A stretch of DNA of 53,818 bases from DAIDKA01 sp049792815 (GTDB taxonomy: Bacteria; Pseudomonadota; Gammaproteobacteria; Steroidobacterales; Steroidobacteraceae): assembly GCA_049792815.1 (NCBI GenBank), contig JBARBG010000122.1, positions 1 to 53,818 of the forward strand. The letters are read 5' to 3'. How positions within the stretch are numbered: position 1 is the stretch's first letter; each line of letters opens with the position of its first letter. The position numbers and the translations under genes were made by a program. The notes under the pieces are model-generated. The model was given only the letters and a program-made list of their open reading frames with translations, searched no databases and was not told where the DNA came from. Below, piece by piece: positions 34,113 through 43,279 of the stretch.

Positions 34113-35669
34113 ATGAACATCCGCATGGCAACTGTCGCGGCCTGCGCGGCCTTACTGCTGGGGACCGCGGCGGCCGCGAACGCCGCTACGGGCTGTGTTG
34201 AACTCATGAAAGCCGCGCTGCCCGGCGCCTCGGCAAAAATCACGGCGGCAACGGAGGTTCCGAGCGGACCCATACCGGCGGCGCCCGGTGCGCCGCCCAT
34301 GACCGGGCAGTTGCCCGCGAACTGCCGCGTCGACGGCGTGATCGGTGCGCACACGGGGCGTGATGGCAAGGCCTACGGCATCCGCTTCGCTCTCGCCATG
34401 CCCGAGAAGTGGAACGGACGTCTGCTCTACCAGGGTGGCGGCGGCCTGAATGGCTCCGTGCAGGCCCCGGTGGGCGCGACGGCTGCCGGCGACACGCCCG
34501 CTCTGGCCCGTGGCTTCGCCGTCGTCAGCAGCGACTCCGGGCACGAGGGATCGGTGTTCGATTCAAGCTTCTTCGCCGATCAGCAGGCGGCGCTCGACTT
34601 CCTCAACCAGTCCATCGGCAAGGTGATGGCCGTCGCACGGCCGCTCGTCGTGGCGCACTATGGAAAAGGTGCGGCTCACAGCTACTTTGTCGGCTGTTCG
34701 ACCGGTGGCCGTGAGGCCATGATTTCCGCACAGCGCTACCCGAATGAGTTTGACGGGATCGTGGCCGGTTCGCCGGCCATGCGCACCAATTACTCCAACC
34801 TGGCGCTCGCCTGGGTCACGGCTGCCTTCAATTCGGCAGCGCCCAAGGACGCGCAGGGTCGCTATCAGACTGCGCAGGCCCTCTCGGACAGCGACCGCAA
34901 GCTGGTCGTCGCGAGCCTGCTCAAAAGCTGCGACGCCCTCGATGGGGTGCAGGACGGCATGATCTTCGATACTCGCGGCTGCAACTTCGATCCCCAGATC
35001 CTCCAGTGCAAGGCTGAGAAGGCCGACAGCTGCCTGACGGGCGCGCAGGTGCAGGCGATCAAGAAGGCCTTCGCGGGTCCGCGCACCGAATCCGGCCGCC
35101 AGGTCTATCCGGGCTATGCCTACGACACCGGCATTGGCTTCCGCGGCGCTGGCATCCCCGGACTGCTGAGCGGCGGCACGATTCCCGTAGCCGCTCCGCC
35201 TTCTGGCGCGGCCTTGGATGTCGAGGCGCTCGCGGCCAGCGCACACAATGCCGTCGAGATGGCCGGTGACACCAATGCCTGGACCAACCTCAGCTCATTC
35301 AATGGCCATGGCGGCAAGCTGATTTTTTTCCATGGCATGAGCGATCCGTGGTTTTCGGCACTCGATACCGTGGACTACTACCAGCGCCTCGGGGCCGACA
35401 ATGGACCGGGACAAATCAGCAGCTGGAGCCGTCTGTTCCTGGTTCCGGGCATGGGTCATTGTGGGGGTGGCGAGGCTACGCTTGATCATTTCGACATGCT
35501 GACGGCGATTGTCGAATGGGTCGAGCAGGGACAGGCGCCGGCGCAGGTCGTGGCCACCGGCCGGTCCTTTCCGGGACGCAGCCGTCCGCTGTGCCCCTAT
35601 CCGCAGCACGCCCAGTACGGCGGCAGCGGCAACAGCGAACTGGCCGCGAATTTCAGCTGCAGAGACTGA
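34113..35669 (+). CDS. Tannase/feruloyl esterase family secreted hydrolase
   Basis: Exported serine esterase that hydrolyses aromatic esters such as galloyl, feruloyl or terephthalate half-esters. 518 aa with signal peptide to about residue 26. The CS-D-HC triad of this family is visible: C195-S196 (VGCSTGGREA), D411 (FHGMSDPWFS) and H449-C450 (GMGHCGGGEA); the two Cys form the disulfide next to the active site. A calcium-site loop rich in Asp follows KSCDALDGVQDGMI. The ATG at 34113 is preceded by AAGGGGGA. The neighbouring convergent gene is a carboxylesterase, with 5 bases between the stops. Confidence 0.92.
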   Translation: MNIRMATVAACAALLLGTAAAANAATGCVELMKAALPGASAKITAATEVPSGPIPAAPGAPPMTGQLPANCRVDGVIGAHTGRDGKAYGIRFALAMPEKWNGRLLYQGGGGLNGSVQAPVGATAAGDTPALARGFAVVSSDSGHEGSVFDSSFFADQQAALDFLNQSIGKVMAVARPLVVAHYGKGAAHSYFVGCSTGGREAMISAQRYPNEFDGIVAGSPAMRTNYSNLALAWVTAAFNSAAPKDAQGRYQTAQALSDSDRKLVVASLLKSCDALDGVQDGMIFDTRGCNFDPQILQCKAEKADSCLTGAQVQAIKKAFAGPRTESGRQVYPGYAYDTGIGFRGAGIPGLLSGGTIPVAAPPSGAALDVEALAASAHNAVEMAGDTNAWTNLSSFNGHGGKLIFFHGMSDPWFSALDTVDYYQRLGADNGPGQISSWSRLFLVPGMGHCGGGEATLDHFDMLTAIVEWVEQGQAPAQVVATGRSFPGRSRPLCPYPQHAQYGGSGNSELAANFSCRD

Positions 35670-35674
35670 TTGCC

Positions 35675-37252
35675 TCAGTTCTGCGACCTGCGCCAGGCGT
35701 AGTAGTCGTCCAGGGCCTTGAGCTCGGTCATGTTCGGTACCGGACGCGCGCTAGGGTGCTGGTCGGCAAATAGCACCTGTTGCGCGGACGGCGAGAAGGC
35801 GGGCCACTGCGGAAGCCCAGGACCATTGGGATTGCCGGTCTTTGCGAAATTCACCCAGTAGCCGCTGAGCAGATCGGAAATTGCCGCATCCTCGGCGGTG
35901 GGCGGGCCCTGGATTCCGGCAGGCCCTGACCCGGCACCTCCCAGGTTGCGGAACACGTAGCCGATCTCCGAGCCGTGGCCCGAGCCATTGGGTGTGCGCG
36001 GCGTGCGGTGATCGAAGTAGTACAGGTAGGCCTTGCCCTTGCCTTTTTCTGATTGCAGCAGTGCCCACGCCCAGGTGTGCCAGGCAAATGTGGAATCGCG
36101 GGCGAGATTCCTCGCGGCACGCGTCGCCTCGGCCGCGGTAGTGTGCGGGGAGGCGGCGAGAATGACGTTGGCTCGTGCGCCATAGCCCTGGCGCACCTGC
36201 TCTTCAAATGCAGCGGGTGTCACAGTCCGCGTTACGAACAGGCTCCCCTCATCGGAGTTGGTTCCGATCAGCACGTTGGTATCATTGAAATGTCCGGCCG
36301 AGTAGAGCTTGTACTGGTCGCCCGGCAGGACACGCCCATCGAATACCGGCCAGAACCCGCCCTGCAGGCCGGGGCCCAGCGCCTTTTGAATGACTTCGGC
36401 CGGCAGCGCGCGCGCGGCCTTGATGTCATGGGCACCGAGCTTGTCCAAAAACGCCTTCCCGGAAGCCTCGGCCACCTTCAGAGGTGGCACAGTCTCACCG
36501 CCCTCGTTGCTGTAGCGGGGCGGACCAAAGCTTCCGCCGCTTTCGGAGATCACGCCGTGAAAGAGACCCCGGGCACGCGGCGAGGCCGCCAGCATGCTGA
36601 CCGACAGCCCGCCGGCCGACTCGCCGAATATCGTGACCCGGGACGGGTCACCCCCGAAGGCGGCGATATTGGCCTTGACCCATTTGAGGCCGGCGATCTG
36701 ATCAAGGAGCCCGTAGTTTCCGGAAGCCCCGCCGGTCTCATGACTGAGGCCGGGGTGCGCGAGAAATCCGAATACGCCGAGGCGATAGGCGACACTGACC
36801 AGTACCACTCCCTGCTGCGCCAGGTGCGTGCCATCGTATGCCGGGATGCTCGTCATGCCACCGACGAAGCCGCCACCGTAGATCCACACCATGACCGGCA
36901 ACTTCTCCGTGGCACTTTTTGCCGGGGTCCAGATATTCAGATACAGACAGTCCTCGCTGATGGCCGGCGGAGCACCGAAGAGCTTCACAAAATTCGAATC
37001 CTGCATGCAGCTGGGCCCGTAAGCGTCTGCTTTGCGGGTGCCCTCCCAGGCCATCACGGGTTGCGGCGCCTTCCACCGCAGTTCGCCGATGGGTGGGGCC
37101 GCAAAGGGAATTCCCTTGTATGCGGCGATACCATCGCTGATGACCCCATCCACCTGGCCACCGGTAATGGCGGCTGACTTGATCTGCGCCCCGGCCATGT
37201 TCATGGCAAGGACCGCGGCGATGAGGGCCGCGCCCAGCGAAAGCTTCGACAT
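35675..37252 (-). CDS. Secreted type-B carboxylesterase
   Basis: Alpha/beta hydrolase of 525 aa with signal peptide (cleavage near MAGAQ). Entry motif YKGIPFAAPPIGELRWK, then EDCLYLNIWTP, oxyanion motif VWIYGGGFVGG, nucleophile S212 in FGESAGGLSV, Glu in IGTNSDEGSLF and His in SGHGSEIGYVF. These residues form the complete Ser-Glu-His triad of the family. One of three such esterases within 17 kb. Probably periplasmic or outer-membrane released, acting on plant-derived esters; exact substrate unknown. Confidence 0.93.
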   Translation of the reverse strand: MSKLSLGAALIAAVLAMNMAGAQIKSAAITGGQVDGVISDGIAAYKGIPFAAPPIGELRWKAPQPVMAWEGTRKADAYGPSCMQDSNFVKLFGAPPAISEDCLYLNIWTPAKSATEKLPVMVWIYGGGFVGGMTSIPAYDGTHLAQQGVVLVSVAYRLGVFGFLAHPGLSHETGGASGNYGLLDQIAGLKWVKANIAAFGGDPSRVTIFGESAGGLSVSMLAASPRARGLFHGVISESGGSFGPPRYSNEGGETVPPLKVAEASGKAFLDKLGAHDIKAARALPAEVIQKALGPGLQGGFWPVFDGRVLPGDQYKLYSAGHFNDTNVLIGTNSDEGSLFVTRTVTPAAFEEQVRQGYGARANVILAASPHTTAAEATRAARNLARDSTFAWHTWAWALLQSEKGKGKAYLYYFDHRTPRTPNGSGHGSEIGYVFRNLGGAGSGPAGIQGPPTAEDAAISDLLSGYWVNFAKTGNPNGPGLPQWPAFSPSAQQVLFADQHPSARPVPNMTELKALDDYYAWRRSQN

Positions 37253-37326
37253 GATCTCCCCCTCGAGCCTGCGAACTTATAGTCCCGCTATTGTGCGCCG
37301 ACGGCGTGGAGGAACAAATATCCGAT

Positions 37327-37545
37327 TCAGCGGCGTTCTTGGGACGGGCTGTGCTGGAATACGTCTTCGAGCGCAACCGCGAACACAGCGGCGATACGGA
37401 AGGCTGTTTCGAGGGATGGGGAATATTTATTCGCCTCGATGGCATTGACGGTCTGACGCGTCACGCCGATACGCTCGGCGAGTGCCTGCTGCGTCATCTC
37501 ACCATGCTCGAAGCGCAGTCTTCGGATGTTGTTGGTGATAGCCAT
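37327..37545 (-). CDS. XRE-family helix-turn-helix regulator
   Basis: 72 aa, essentially one HTH domain: NNIRRLRFEHGEMTQQALA, GVTRQTVNAIEANKYSPSLETAFRIA. This short YozG-like form often regulates an adjacent small membrane protein gene, which is the case here: it starts 3 bases after the stop of the 37549-37971 gene. Likely autorepressor acting at the palindrome at 38000-38020. Confidence 0.9.
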   Translation of the reverse strand: MAITNNIRRLRFEHGEMTQQALAERIGVTRQTVNAIEANKYSPSLETAFRIAAVFAVALEDVFQHSPSQERR

Positions 37546-37548
37546 CCT

Positions 37549-37971
37549 TCAGGTTTCGCGACGGTAGAAGTAGAGCTGGGCACCGTAGTTCGTCAACTCG
37601 CCGAGCCATATGGCGAACAGCATGGCATTGAGCATTGGCCACACGCCAACTCCCAAATGTGCGACGCCAACCGATAGAAATGCAGCGATCAACAGCACGA
37701 AGAAGGCGGGACGCTTGGCCTTCAGGGCGATGAGCCGTTCGCGCTCGTCAGCGGGCGTTTTCGCGTCGGCCGGCGAGCGCATGGTGGCAATCACGTGCAG
37801 CACGGCTGCCATCACGACGATGACGAGCAACAGTACGAAGAACAGCATGAAGAAGTTTGTGTGCGGATGTACCGGATGGATCAGCTGCCAGGCCACGCTG
37901 ACGAAGTAATAGCCGAACACGACCAGCAGCAGAACGAAGGTGATCCAGGTGCTCTTCTCGCGGAATGACAT
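37549..37971 (-). CDS. Four-helix membrane protein paired with XRE regulator
   Basis: 140 aa with four predicted helices (residues ~10-30, 40-62, 88-108, 111-130) and a charged middle loop RSPADAKTPADERERLIALKAKRP, a pattern seen in DUF2178-like partners of short XRE regulators. Function unknown; similar modules are linked to spore or envelope physiology in other bacteria. First gene of the two-gene unit. Confidence 0.75.
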   Translation of the reverse strand: MSFREKSTWITFVLLLVVFGYYFVSVAWQLIHPVHPHTNFFMLFFVLLLVIVVMAAVLHVIATMRSPADAKTPADERERLIALKAKRPAFFVLLIAAFLSVGVAHLGVGVWPMLNAMLFAIWLGELTNYGAQLYFYRRET

Positions 37972-37999
37972 GATGCCCTCAATGTCCGGTATCTCGGAC

Positions 38000-38020
38000 G
38001 TAATATATAAAATATATTAC
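38000..38020 (-). promoter_or_regulatory. Palindromic operator for the XRE/membrane-protein unit
   Basis: Perfect inverted repeat GTAATATAT-AAA-ATATATTAC (9-base arms, 3-base centre). It covers the -10 box and much of the spacer of the promoter at 38002-38030. Confidence 0.65.
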
Positions 38021-38030
38021 TTAGTGTCAA
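38002..38030 (-). promoter_or_regulatory. Near-consensus promoter of the XRE/membrane-protein unit
   Basis: Minus strand: TTGACA (38025-38030), exactly 17 bases, TATATT (38002-38007). One of the best sigma-70-type promoters in the window. Confidence 0.7.
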
Positions 38031-38080
38031 AATATTTATACAGATTTGCGTCTGATGCGAGCTGGGCGAGCTGCGTAAAC

Positions 38081-38096
38081 AGCCTCATGAGAGGCT
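38081..38096 (+). promoter_or_regulatory. Small hairpin in leader of the metallo-hydrolase gene
   Basis: AGCCTC-ATGA-GAGGCT, a 6-base perfect stem 23 bases before the ATG at 38120. No T-run. Meaning unknown. Confidence 0.3.
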
Positions 38097-38119
38097 AATT
38101 CATGCGTACGAGGTAGCCG

Positions 38120-39076
38120 ATGCGTACTGCGCTGATTGCCCTGATCGCGATTCTCGGTGTGGCTGGCTGCGGTGCAGCCTGCTCTCAGGAACGGGTCAGT
38201 CCGAAGGGCGAGTTCGGCAGCCACCGGGTGGCAGGCAACATGTACATGCTTGATCGAGGTACCAGCGACTCTGACGGTGGCTCCAATATCGCGGTCTTGG
38301 TTGGCAGCGACGGCCTGTTGCTGGTGGACGCGAAAGTAGCACCGTGGCATCAGATGGTCCTCGCGGCGCTGAAGAAACTCTCTGACAAGCCAGTCCGGTA
38401 CCTCATCGACACTCACTGCCACGCAGATCACACCTCGGGCAATGCAGCATTTCAGCGGGAGGGCGCCACAGTCATTGCGCATCGCAGTGTTCGTGAGAGG
38501 CTGGCAGCCCCCCGGTCGTATTGCAGCCCGCGCCCGGGAACGGGTTTACCCACCGTGACCTTCGATAGCGAACTGACGCTGTACTTCGACGACGAGGAGA
38601 TCCGAATCATCAAACTCCCCGCTGGCCACACCGACGGCGACGCCATGGTCTATTTCACGAAAGCCAACGTCGTTGCAACCGGTGATGCCTTTATCGGAAG
38701 TGGGTTTGTCGCTTCCAGCCTGCCGGGGCCATCCAGGACGGAGGGCGGGTCCATGGCAGGGGTCCTGGACGAGTTGCGAAAAATCATAGAGTTGATTCCA
38801 GCAGACGCAAAGGTCATCCCGGGCCACGGCGCCCAAGCCTCCATGAGCGACGTCCGTCACTCGCTGCAAGTTCTCGAGGGCATGCAGAACGCGATCCAGC
38901 TTCAGGTTCGCGCCGGCAGGACATTGGACGAGATTCTGAAGAGGGATGTTCTAAGCCCATGGAAGGACTATTACGGGGATCTATGCGACCCGCACCGGTC
39001 CTGTGACCATCAGGACGCCCGGTCCTTCGTGCAGAATTTCTACGAAGCGCTCACCGCAAGGGCGCCTGTTCATTAA
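38120..39076 (+). CDS. Metallo-beta-lactamase-fold lipoprotein hydrolase
   Basis: Zinc hydrolase exported as a lipoprotein: signal ends LGVAGC, so it should be anchored to the inner or outer membrane in the periplasm. The metal site is complete: HCHADH at residues 99-104, LPAGHTDGDAMVYF and VIPGHGAQ. It resembles the general MBL-fold group rather than a classical class B lactamase. 318 aa. It lies 15 bases upstream of a carboxylesterase gene on the same strand, so the two are probably co-expressed. Confidence 0.9.
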   Translation: MRTALIALIAILGVAGCGAACSQERVSPKGEFGSHRVAGNMYMLDRGTSDSDGGSNIAVLVGSDGLLLVDAKVAPWHQMVLAALKKLSDKPVRYLIDTHCHADHTSGNAAFQREGATVIAHRSVRERLAAPRSYCSPRPGTGLPTVTFDSELTLYFDDEEIRIIKLPAGHTDGDAMVYFTKANVVATGDAFIGSGFVASSLPGPSRTEGGSMAGVLDELRKIIELIPADAKVIPGHGAQASMSDVRHSLQVLEGMQNAIQLQVRAGRTLDEILKRDVLSPWKDYYGDLCDPHRSCDHQDARSFVQNFYEALTARAPVH

Positions 39077-39091
39077 TTGGCGGAGGTTCCA

Positions 39092-40645
39092 ATGCTGGAG
39101 AAGTACATGCCTGCTTCGTGTAAAGGTGTGCCCTGCCAGATGCACAATCCGGGAGTTGTCGGTCATACCATGCAGTCTTACTCCAGAATCTACCCCGGTC
39201 TCCTTGCCCTGTTGGTTTCAGCATTGGCATGGGGTCTCGGTGGCACGCCGGAGGCCGCTGCGGCGCAGTCCCCTCCCGTCGTCACCACCGCTGCTGGCAG
39301 CATTGCCGGGTTACCTGCGCAGGGCGTTCCCGATGTGGCGCTCTACCGGGGCATCCCGTTTGCCGCGCCGCCAACGGGGGCTTTGCGCTGGCGAGAGCCA
39401 CAGCCGCCCGCGCAGTGGGCTGGCGTTCGCGAGCCGCTCGCGGCCGTGCCGGCCTGCGTGCAACCGGTGGCCGGCAGTCATTTGCCGTGGACTTCTGAAT
39501 ACATGCACCAGGGAGCGGTGAGCGAAGACTGCCTATTCCTGAATGTCTGGGCCCCGAAGGGGAATGCGGGCGCACCGCTTCCAGTGTTGGTCTACATCTA
39601 TGGCGGTGGATTCAACGAGGGATCGATCGCAGTTTCGATCTATGACGGCGCGGCGCTCGCGCACCAGGGAGCCGTGATCGTCGAAATGAACTATCGGGTT
39701 GGCGTGCTTGGCTTTCTGGCACACCCGGATCTGACGCGCGAGTCGGCCCACCACGCCTCGGGAAACTACGGCCTGCTCGATCAGGTTGCGGCCCTACATT
39801 GGGTGAAGGACAACATTGCAGCATTCGGCGGCGACCCCAAGCGAGTCACCGTATTCGGTCAATCTGCGGGCGCGATGTCTGTATACCTCCTGACAGCTTC
39901 GCCGTTGGCCAAGGGACTCTTCCGGTCAGCAATCGTGCAGAGTGGGCCGGGTGCACTGGCCGCTTTCGGCGTTTCGTCCGTCAAGGCGATGACCCAAAGT
40001 CGCGAAGACCTGGAAAAGATCGGCGAGAAATTCTCTGCTGCGTATGGGGCAAGGTCCATCGCCGAGCTTCGTGCCGTGGATGCACTGCGGCTGCTTTCGC
40101 CGCCCGAGGGCCACGGCCCGCCACTGCGGTTCGGTCCGGATGTCGACGGATGGTTGCTGCCGGAGGACGCCGAGACGATCTACGCCAAACATCAGCAGAA
40201 CGACGTTCCGATGATCATCGGGACCACGGCGGACGAAGGGAGCGCATTTGCGGGGTACAGCGCGACTCGCGCAATCGAGCTGCGTAAGCTGAGTATTGCC
40301 GGCATTGACCAGGTGCTTGGGCAGCGAGCTGCCGCTGGCAGCGGCGTCGCGTACGCGTATTACTTCAAGCAGGCTATTCCGTGGCCCGAGCACCCGGAGT
40401 TCGGGGCGTTTCATTCGGGCGAGTTGCCGTATGTGTTCGACAATCTGCGGCTGCTGAATCGCCCGTGGACGCAGGCTGACCGCAGGCTCGCGACCGTCGC
40501 CTCGGCCTATTGGATCAACTTCGCGACGACCGGCAACCCGAACGGGAAGGGGACGCCCAAGTGGATGCCCTACCAGCCGGGTTCACAAACCTTTATGGTG
40601 TTTGGCAAGAAAATCGCGGAGCGACCGCTGCGCATGTTCGAATAA
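39092..40645 (+). CDS. Secreted type-B carboxylesterase (second)
   Basis: 517 aa from the ATG at 39092, which has GGAGG 5 bases upstream. An internal ATG at 39170 begins a cleaner signal peptide (MQSYSRIYPGLLALLVSALA), so translation may start there despite a weaker RBS. Domains: YRGIPFAAPPTGALRWR, EDCLFLNVWAP, VYIYGGGFNEGS, nucleophile S258 in FGQSAGAMSV (the usual Glu is Gln here), Glu in IGTTADEGSAF, His near EFGAFHSGELPYVF. It is followed 11 bases later by the GH115 gene. Confidence 0.92.
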   Translation: MLEKYMPASCKGVPCQMHNPGVVGHTMQSYSRIYPGLLALLVSALAWGLGGTPEAAAAQSPPVVTTAAGSIAGLPAQGVPDVALYRGIPFAAPPTGALRWREPQPPAQWAGVREPLAAVPACVQPVAGSHLPWTSEYMHQGAVSEDCLFLNVWAPKGNAGAPLPVLVYIYGGGFNEGSIAVSIYDGAALAHQGAVIVEMNYRVGVLGFLAHPDLTRESAHHASGNYGLLDQVAALHWVKDNIAAFGGDPKRVTVFGQSAGAMSVYLLTASPLAKGLFRSAIVQSGPGALAAFGVSSVKAMTQSREDLEKIGEKFSAAYGARSIAELRAVDALRLLSPPEGHGPPLRFGPDVDGWLLPEDAETIYAKHQQNDVPMIIGTTADEGSAFAGYSATRAIELRKLSIAGIDQVLGQRAAAGSGVAYAYYFKQAIPWPEHPEFGAFHSGELPYVFDNLRLLNRPWTQADRRLATVASAYWINFATTGNPNGKGTPKWMPYQPGSQTFMVFGKKIAERPLRMFE

Positions 40646-40656
40646 GGGTGACCAAA

Positions 40657-43242
40657 GTGTGGCGTGCAACGGCGGTCGCAACGTTAAGCTTCTTCTTCAT
40701 TGCTGCAACATCCTATGCCTGTGACGCGCCAGGTTCGGTTTGCACCAAAGACGGTAGTGGAAGCTTTCCTCTCATTCGCGCCGGCCGCCCTGCAGCGGTC
40801 TACGCCGATAGCTCAGCCGACCCCGCGGTTCATCATGTAGCGGACAGTTTCGCGGCTGACCTGCAGCGCGTCAGTGGGCACGGCGCCATACGTGTTGACG
40901 ATCTCACACAGGCGAGCGGTGATCTTGTGATCATTGGCGTGCCCGGCCGAAGTGCGGTCATCGACAGGTTAATCAGCACCGGCAAGCTAAAAGTGACGCC
41001 CATCCTGGGTCGATGGGAGGCTTTCGAGCGCATTGTCGTCGAACATCCTTTTCCGAGGGTCAGAGAGGCCTTGATCATCGTGGGCGCCGACCGGCGCGGA
41101 GCTGTCTTTGGCACCTACGACCTGTCCGAGAAGATTGGGGTCTCACCTTGGTATTGGTTTGCAGACGTGCCGGTGCACCGTCAACCCAATGTATTCATCA
41201 CTGCCGGAAGGTACGCCGACGCACCGAAGGTGAAGTACCGCGGATTCTTCATCAACGACGAGGATCCGTCTTTCAGCACCTGGGCGGTCAAGCATTTTGG
41301 CGGAATAAACGCCAAAGTGTACGAGCACGTGTTTGAGCTGCTGCTGCGCCTGAAGGGAAATTACCTGTGGCCGGCGATGTGGGCGCCGAAGGCCTTCAAT
41401 GACGATGACCCGCAGAACAAAATCATCGCCGACGCCATGGGCGTGGTGATGGGGACCTCGCATCATGAGCCCATGACCCGAGCGCAGGATGAGTGGCATC
41501 GAAACACGGATCAGGGTGTCACGGGAGGCAAGTGGGACTACGCGCAAAACGCAACGAACCTGCGCACTTTCTGGCGAGGCGGCATCGAGCGCATGATGTC
41601 AAAGGGAAATGGCCAGGCGTTCGAAAGCGTGGTGACCGTCGGAATGCGCGGCGACGGTGATGAGGCGATGGCGCAAAGCAACGCCACAGGATTGCTGGAA
41701 ACCATCGTCGCCGACCAACGCAAAATCATTGCCGAGGTAACGGGCAAACCTGCTGAGCAGACGCCGCAGGTATGGGCGCTCTACAAGGAAGTGCAGGATT
41801 ACTACGATCACGGGATGCAGGTGCCCGATGATGTCACGCTGCTCTTCGCCGATGACAACTGGGGCCAGATCCGACGCTTGCCGACGGGCAATCTGGGCCG
41901 CAGTGGCGGATATGGGGTCTACTATCATTTCGATTACGTCGGCGCACCACGCAACTATAAGTGGGTAGACACCGTTCAAGTCGAGAAAAGCTGGCAGCAG
42001 ATGGATCTCGCTTATGCCCGGGGTGCCAAAGCGCTGTGGATTGTCAACGTAGGCGATATCAAGCCACTGGAATATCCATTGAGTTTCTTCCTGACTCAGG
42101 CGTGGAACCCCGAGAGCATGACGCTCGAGGCGCTCGAGCGTTATCCGACGGAATGGGCCCGCTCGGTGTTTGGGCCATCCCAGGCGGCCGCCATCGGCGA
42201 CATGATCACCCGCTACTCCAAACTCGCCGCACGCAGAAAACCGGAGCTCGTCGACGCGGACAGCTTCCGGCTCGGCGAAGGCGTTGGCAGGCAGTTGGAC
42301 GGGGGCGAATTCGGTGCGATCGTCGCCGAGTGGGAGGCACTCGAGCGCGATATGCTCAAAACAAAGGCCACGCTGACGACAGATCAACTGGCGCCGTATC
42401 TGCAGCTGGTGGAGTATCCGATCGCGGCCATGTCGAATCTGTACCACCTCTACTATGCCGTGGCCTGGAACCGGCGACTCGCTGCCAGTGGGGATCCACG
42501 GGCCAACACCTTTGCCGATCAGGCAATCGACAGATTCGGACGCGACCAGGTGCTCACGGATGCCTACCATCGGGTGAACGGCAGCAAGTGGGACGGCATG
42601 ATGTCCCAGACGCATATTGGCTACACAGGCTGGCAGCAACCCGAAATCCAGGCCATGCCCGCAGTGAAACGGGTTGCGTCCAAGGAAACTGTGAAACCGA
42701 TTGTCTTTGCTGCATACGATGCAACCCCTGCACTGAGGAATGACGTGGTTACCATTGAGGCACCCCGTTACACCCGAGCTCGTGGGGGCCAAGGCCTTAA
42801 GTGGAAAGTGATCCCAAACCTCGGTCGAACGATGGGGGCGGTTACGGCGTTTCCGCAGGGCCAGATCTCAACGACTGAACGAGATGCGGTGCGCCTTGAA
42901 TATGACGTGACCCTTCGCCAAGCGGGTGACCTGACGGTCCAGCTTTTCCTGGTGCCGACCCTCGATACGACGGGTCGCGGAACCCTGCGCATCGGCGTTT
43001 CAATCGATAACGCCCCCATGCAGGCCCTCATAGATCGGCTCTCGCCCGCGACTACTGCCGCCACCTTGCAGGAACAGCGCGACTGGACTCGTGCCGTCGA
43101 GGACAACGCCAGGATGTTGCAGACGGCATTTGCCAGCGTCAGTGCCGGGAAGCACACAGTCAAGATTTGGCGGATAGACGATGACGTCGTACTTCAGAAG
43201 CTGGTCGTGAGCACGGGGCCGATTCCGCGCACTTACGACTGA
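40657..43242 (+). CDS. Glycoside hydrolase family 115, probable alpha-(1,2)-glucuronidase
   Basis: Exported enzyme that removes (4-O-methyl-)glucuronic acid from xylan side chains. The family-specific catalytic core is clear: SPWYWFADVPVHRQ, KYRGFFINDEDPSFSTWA, LLRLKGNYLWPAMWAPKAFNDDD, VVMGTSHHEPMTRAQDEW, and VTVGMRGDGDEAM. About 861 aa with a signal peptide (WRATAVATLSFFFIAATSYA). The C-terminal ~200 residues are the GH115 accessory domains. The start is uncertain: GTG at 40657 is preferred; GTG at 40648 lies too close to the AAGG overlapping the upstream stop. Together with esterases on both sides it points to glucuronoxylan use. Confidence 0.93.
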   Translation: MWRATAVATLSFFFIAATSYACDAPGSVCTKDGSGSFPLIRAGRPAAVYADSSADPAVHHVADSFAADLQRVSGHGAIRVDDLTQASGDLVIIGVPGRSAVIDRLISTGKLKVTPILGRWEAFERIVVEHPFPRVREALIIVGADRRGAVFGTYDLSEKIGVSPWYWFADVPVHRQPNVFITAGRYADAPKVKYRGFFINDEDPSFSTWAVKHFGGINAKVYEHVFELLLRLKGNYLWPAMWAPKAFNDDDPQNKIIADAMGVVMGTSHHEPMTRAQDEWHRNTDQGVTGGKWDYAQNATNLRTFWRGGIERMMSKGNGQAFESVVTVGMRGDGDEAMAQSNATGLLETIVADQRKIIAEVTGKPAEQTPQVWALYKEVQDYYDHGMQVPDDVTLLFADDNWGQIRRLPTGNLGRSGGYGVYYHFDYVGAPRNYKWVDTVQVEKSWQQMDLAYARGAKALWIVNVGDIKPLEYPLSFFLTQAWNPESMTLEALERYPTEWARSVFGPSQAAAIGDMITRYSKLAARRKPELVDADSFRLGEGVGRQLDGGEFGAIVAEWEALERDMLKTKATLTTDQLAPYLQLVEYPIAAMSNLYHLYYAVAWNRRLAASGDPRANTFADQAIDRFGRDQVLTDAYHRVNGSKWDGMMSQTHIGYTGWQQPEIQAMPAVKRVASKETVKPIVFAAYDATPALRNDVVTIEAPRYTRARGGQGLKWKVIPNLGRTMGAVTAFPQGQISTTERDAVRLEYDVTLRQAGDLTVQLFLVPTLDTTGRGTLRIGVSIDNAPMQALIDRLSPATTAATLQEQRDWTRAVEDNARMLQTAFASVSAGKHTVKIWRIDDDVVLQKLVVSTGPIPRTYD

Positions 43243-43279
43243 AGTCCTGGCACTGCGGCCGCGGCTCATCGGCCACCGC

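Noticed and set aside
36053..37177. 374-codon open frame opposite the first carboxylesterase
   Set aside because: Antisense shadow of a gene with a complete catalytic triad.
41599..42792. 397-codon open frame opposite the GH115 gene
   Set aside because: Antisense shadow; GH115 motifs are on the plus strand.
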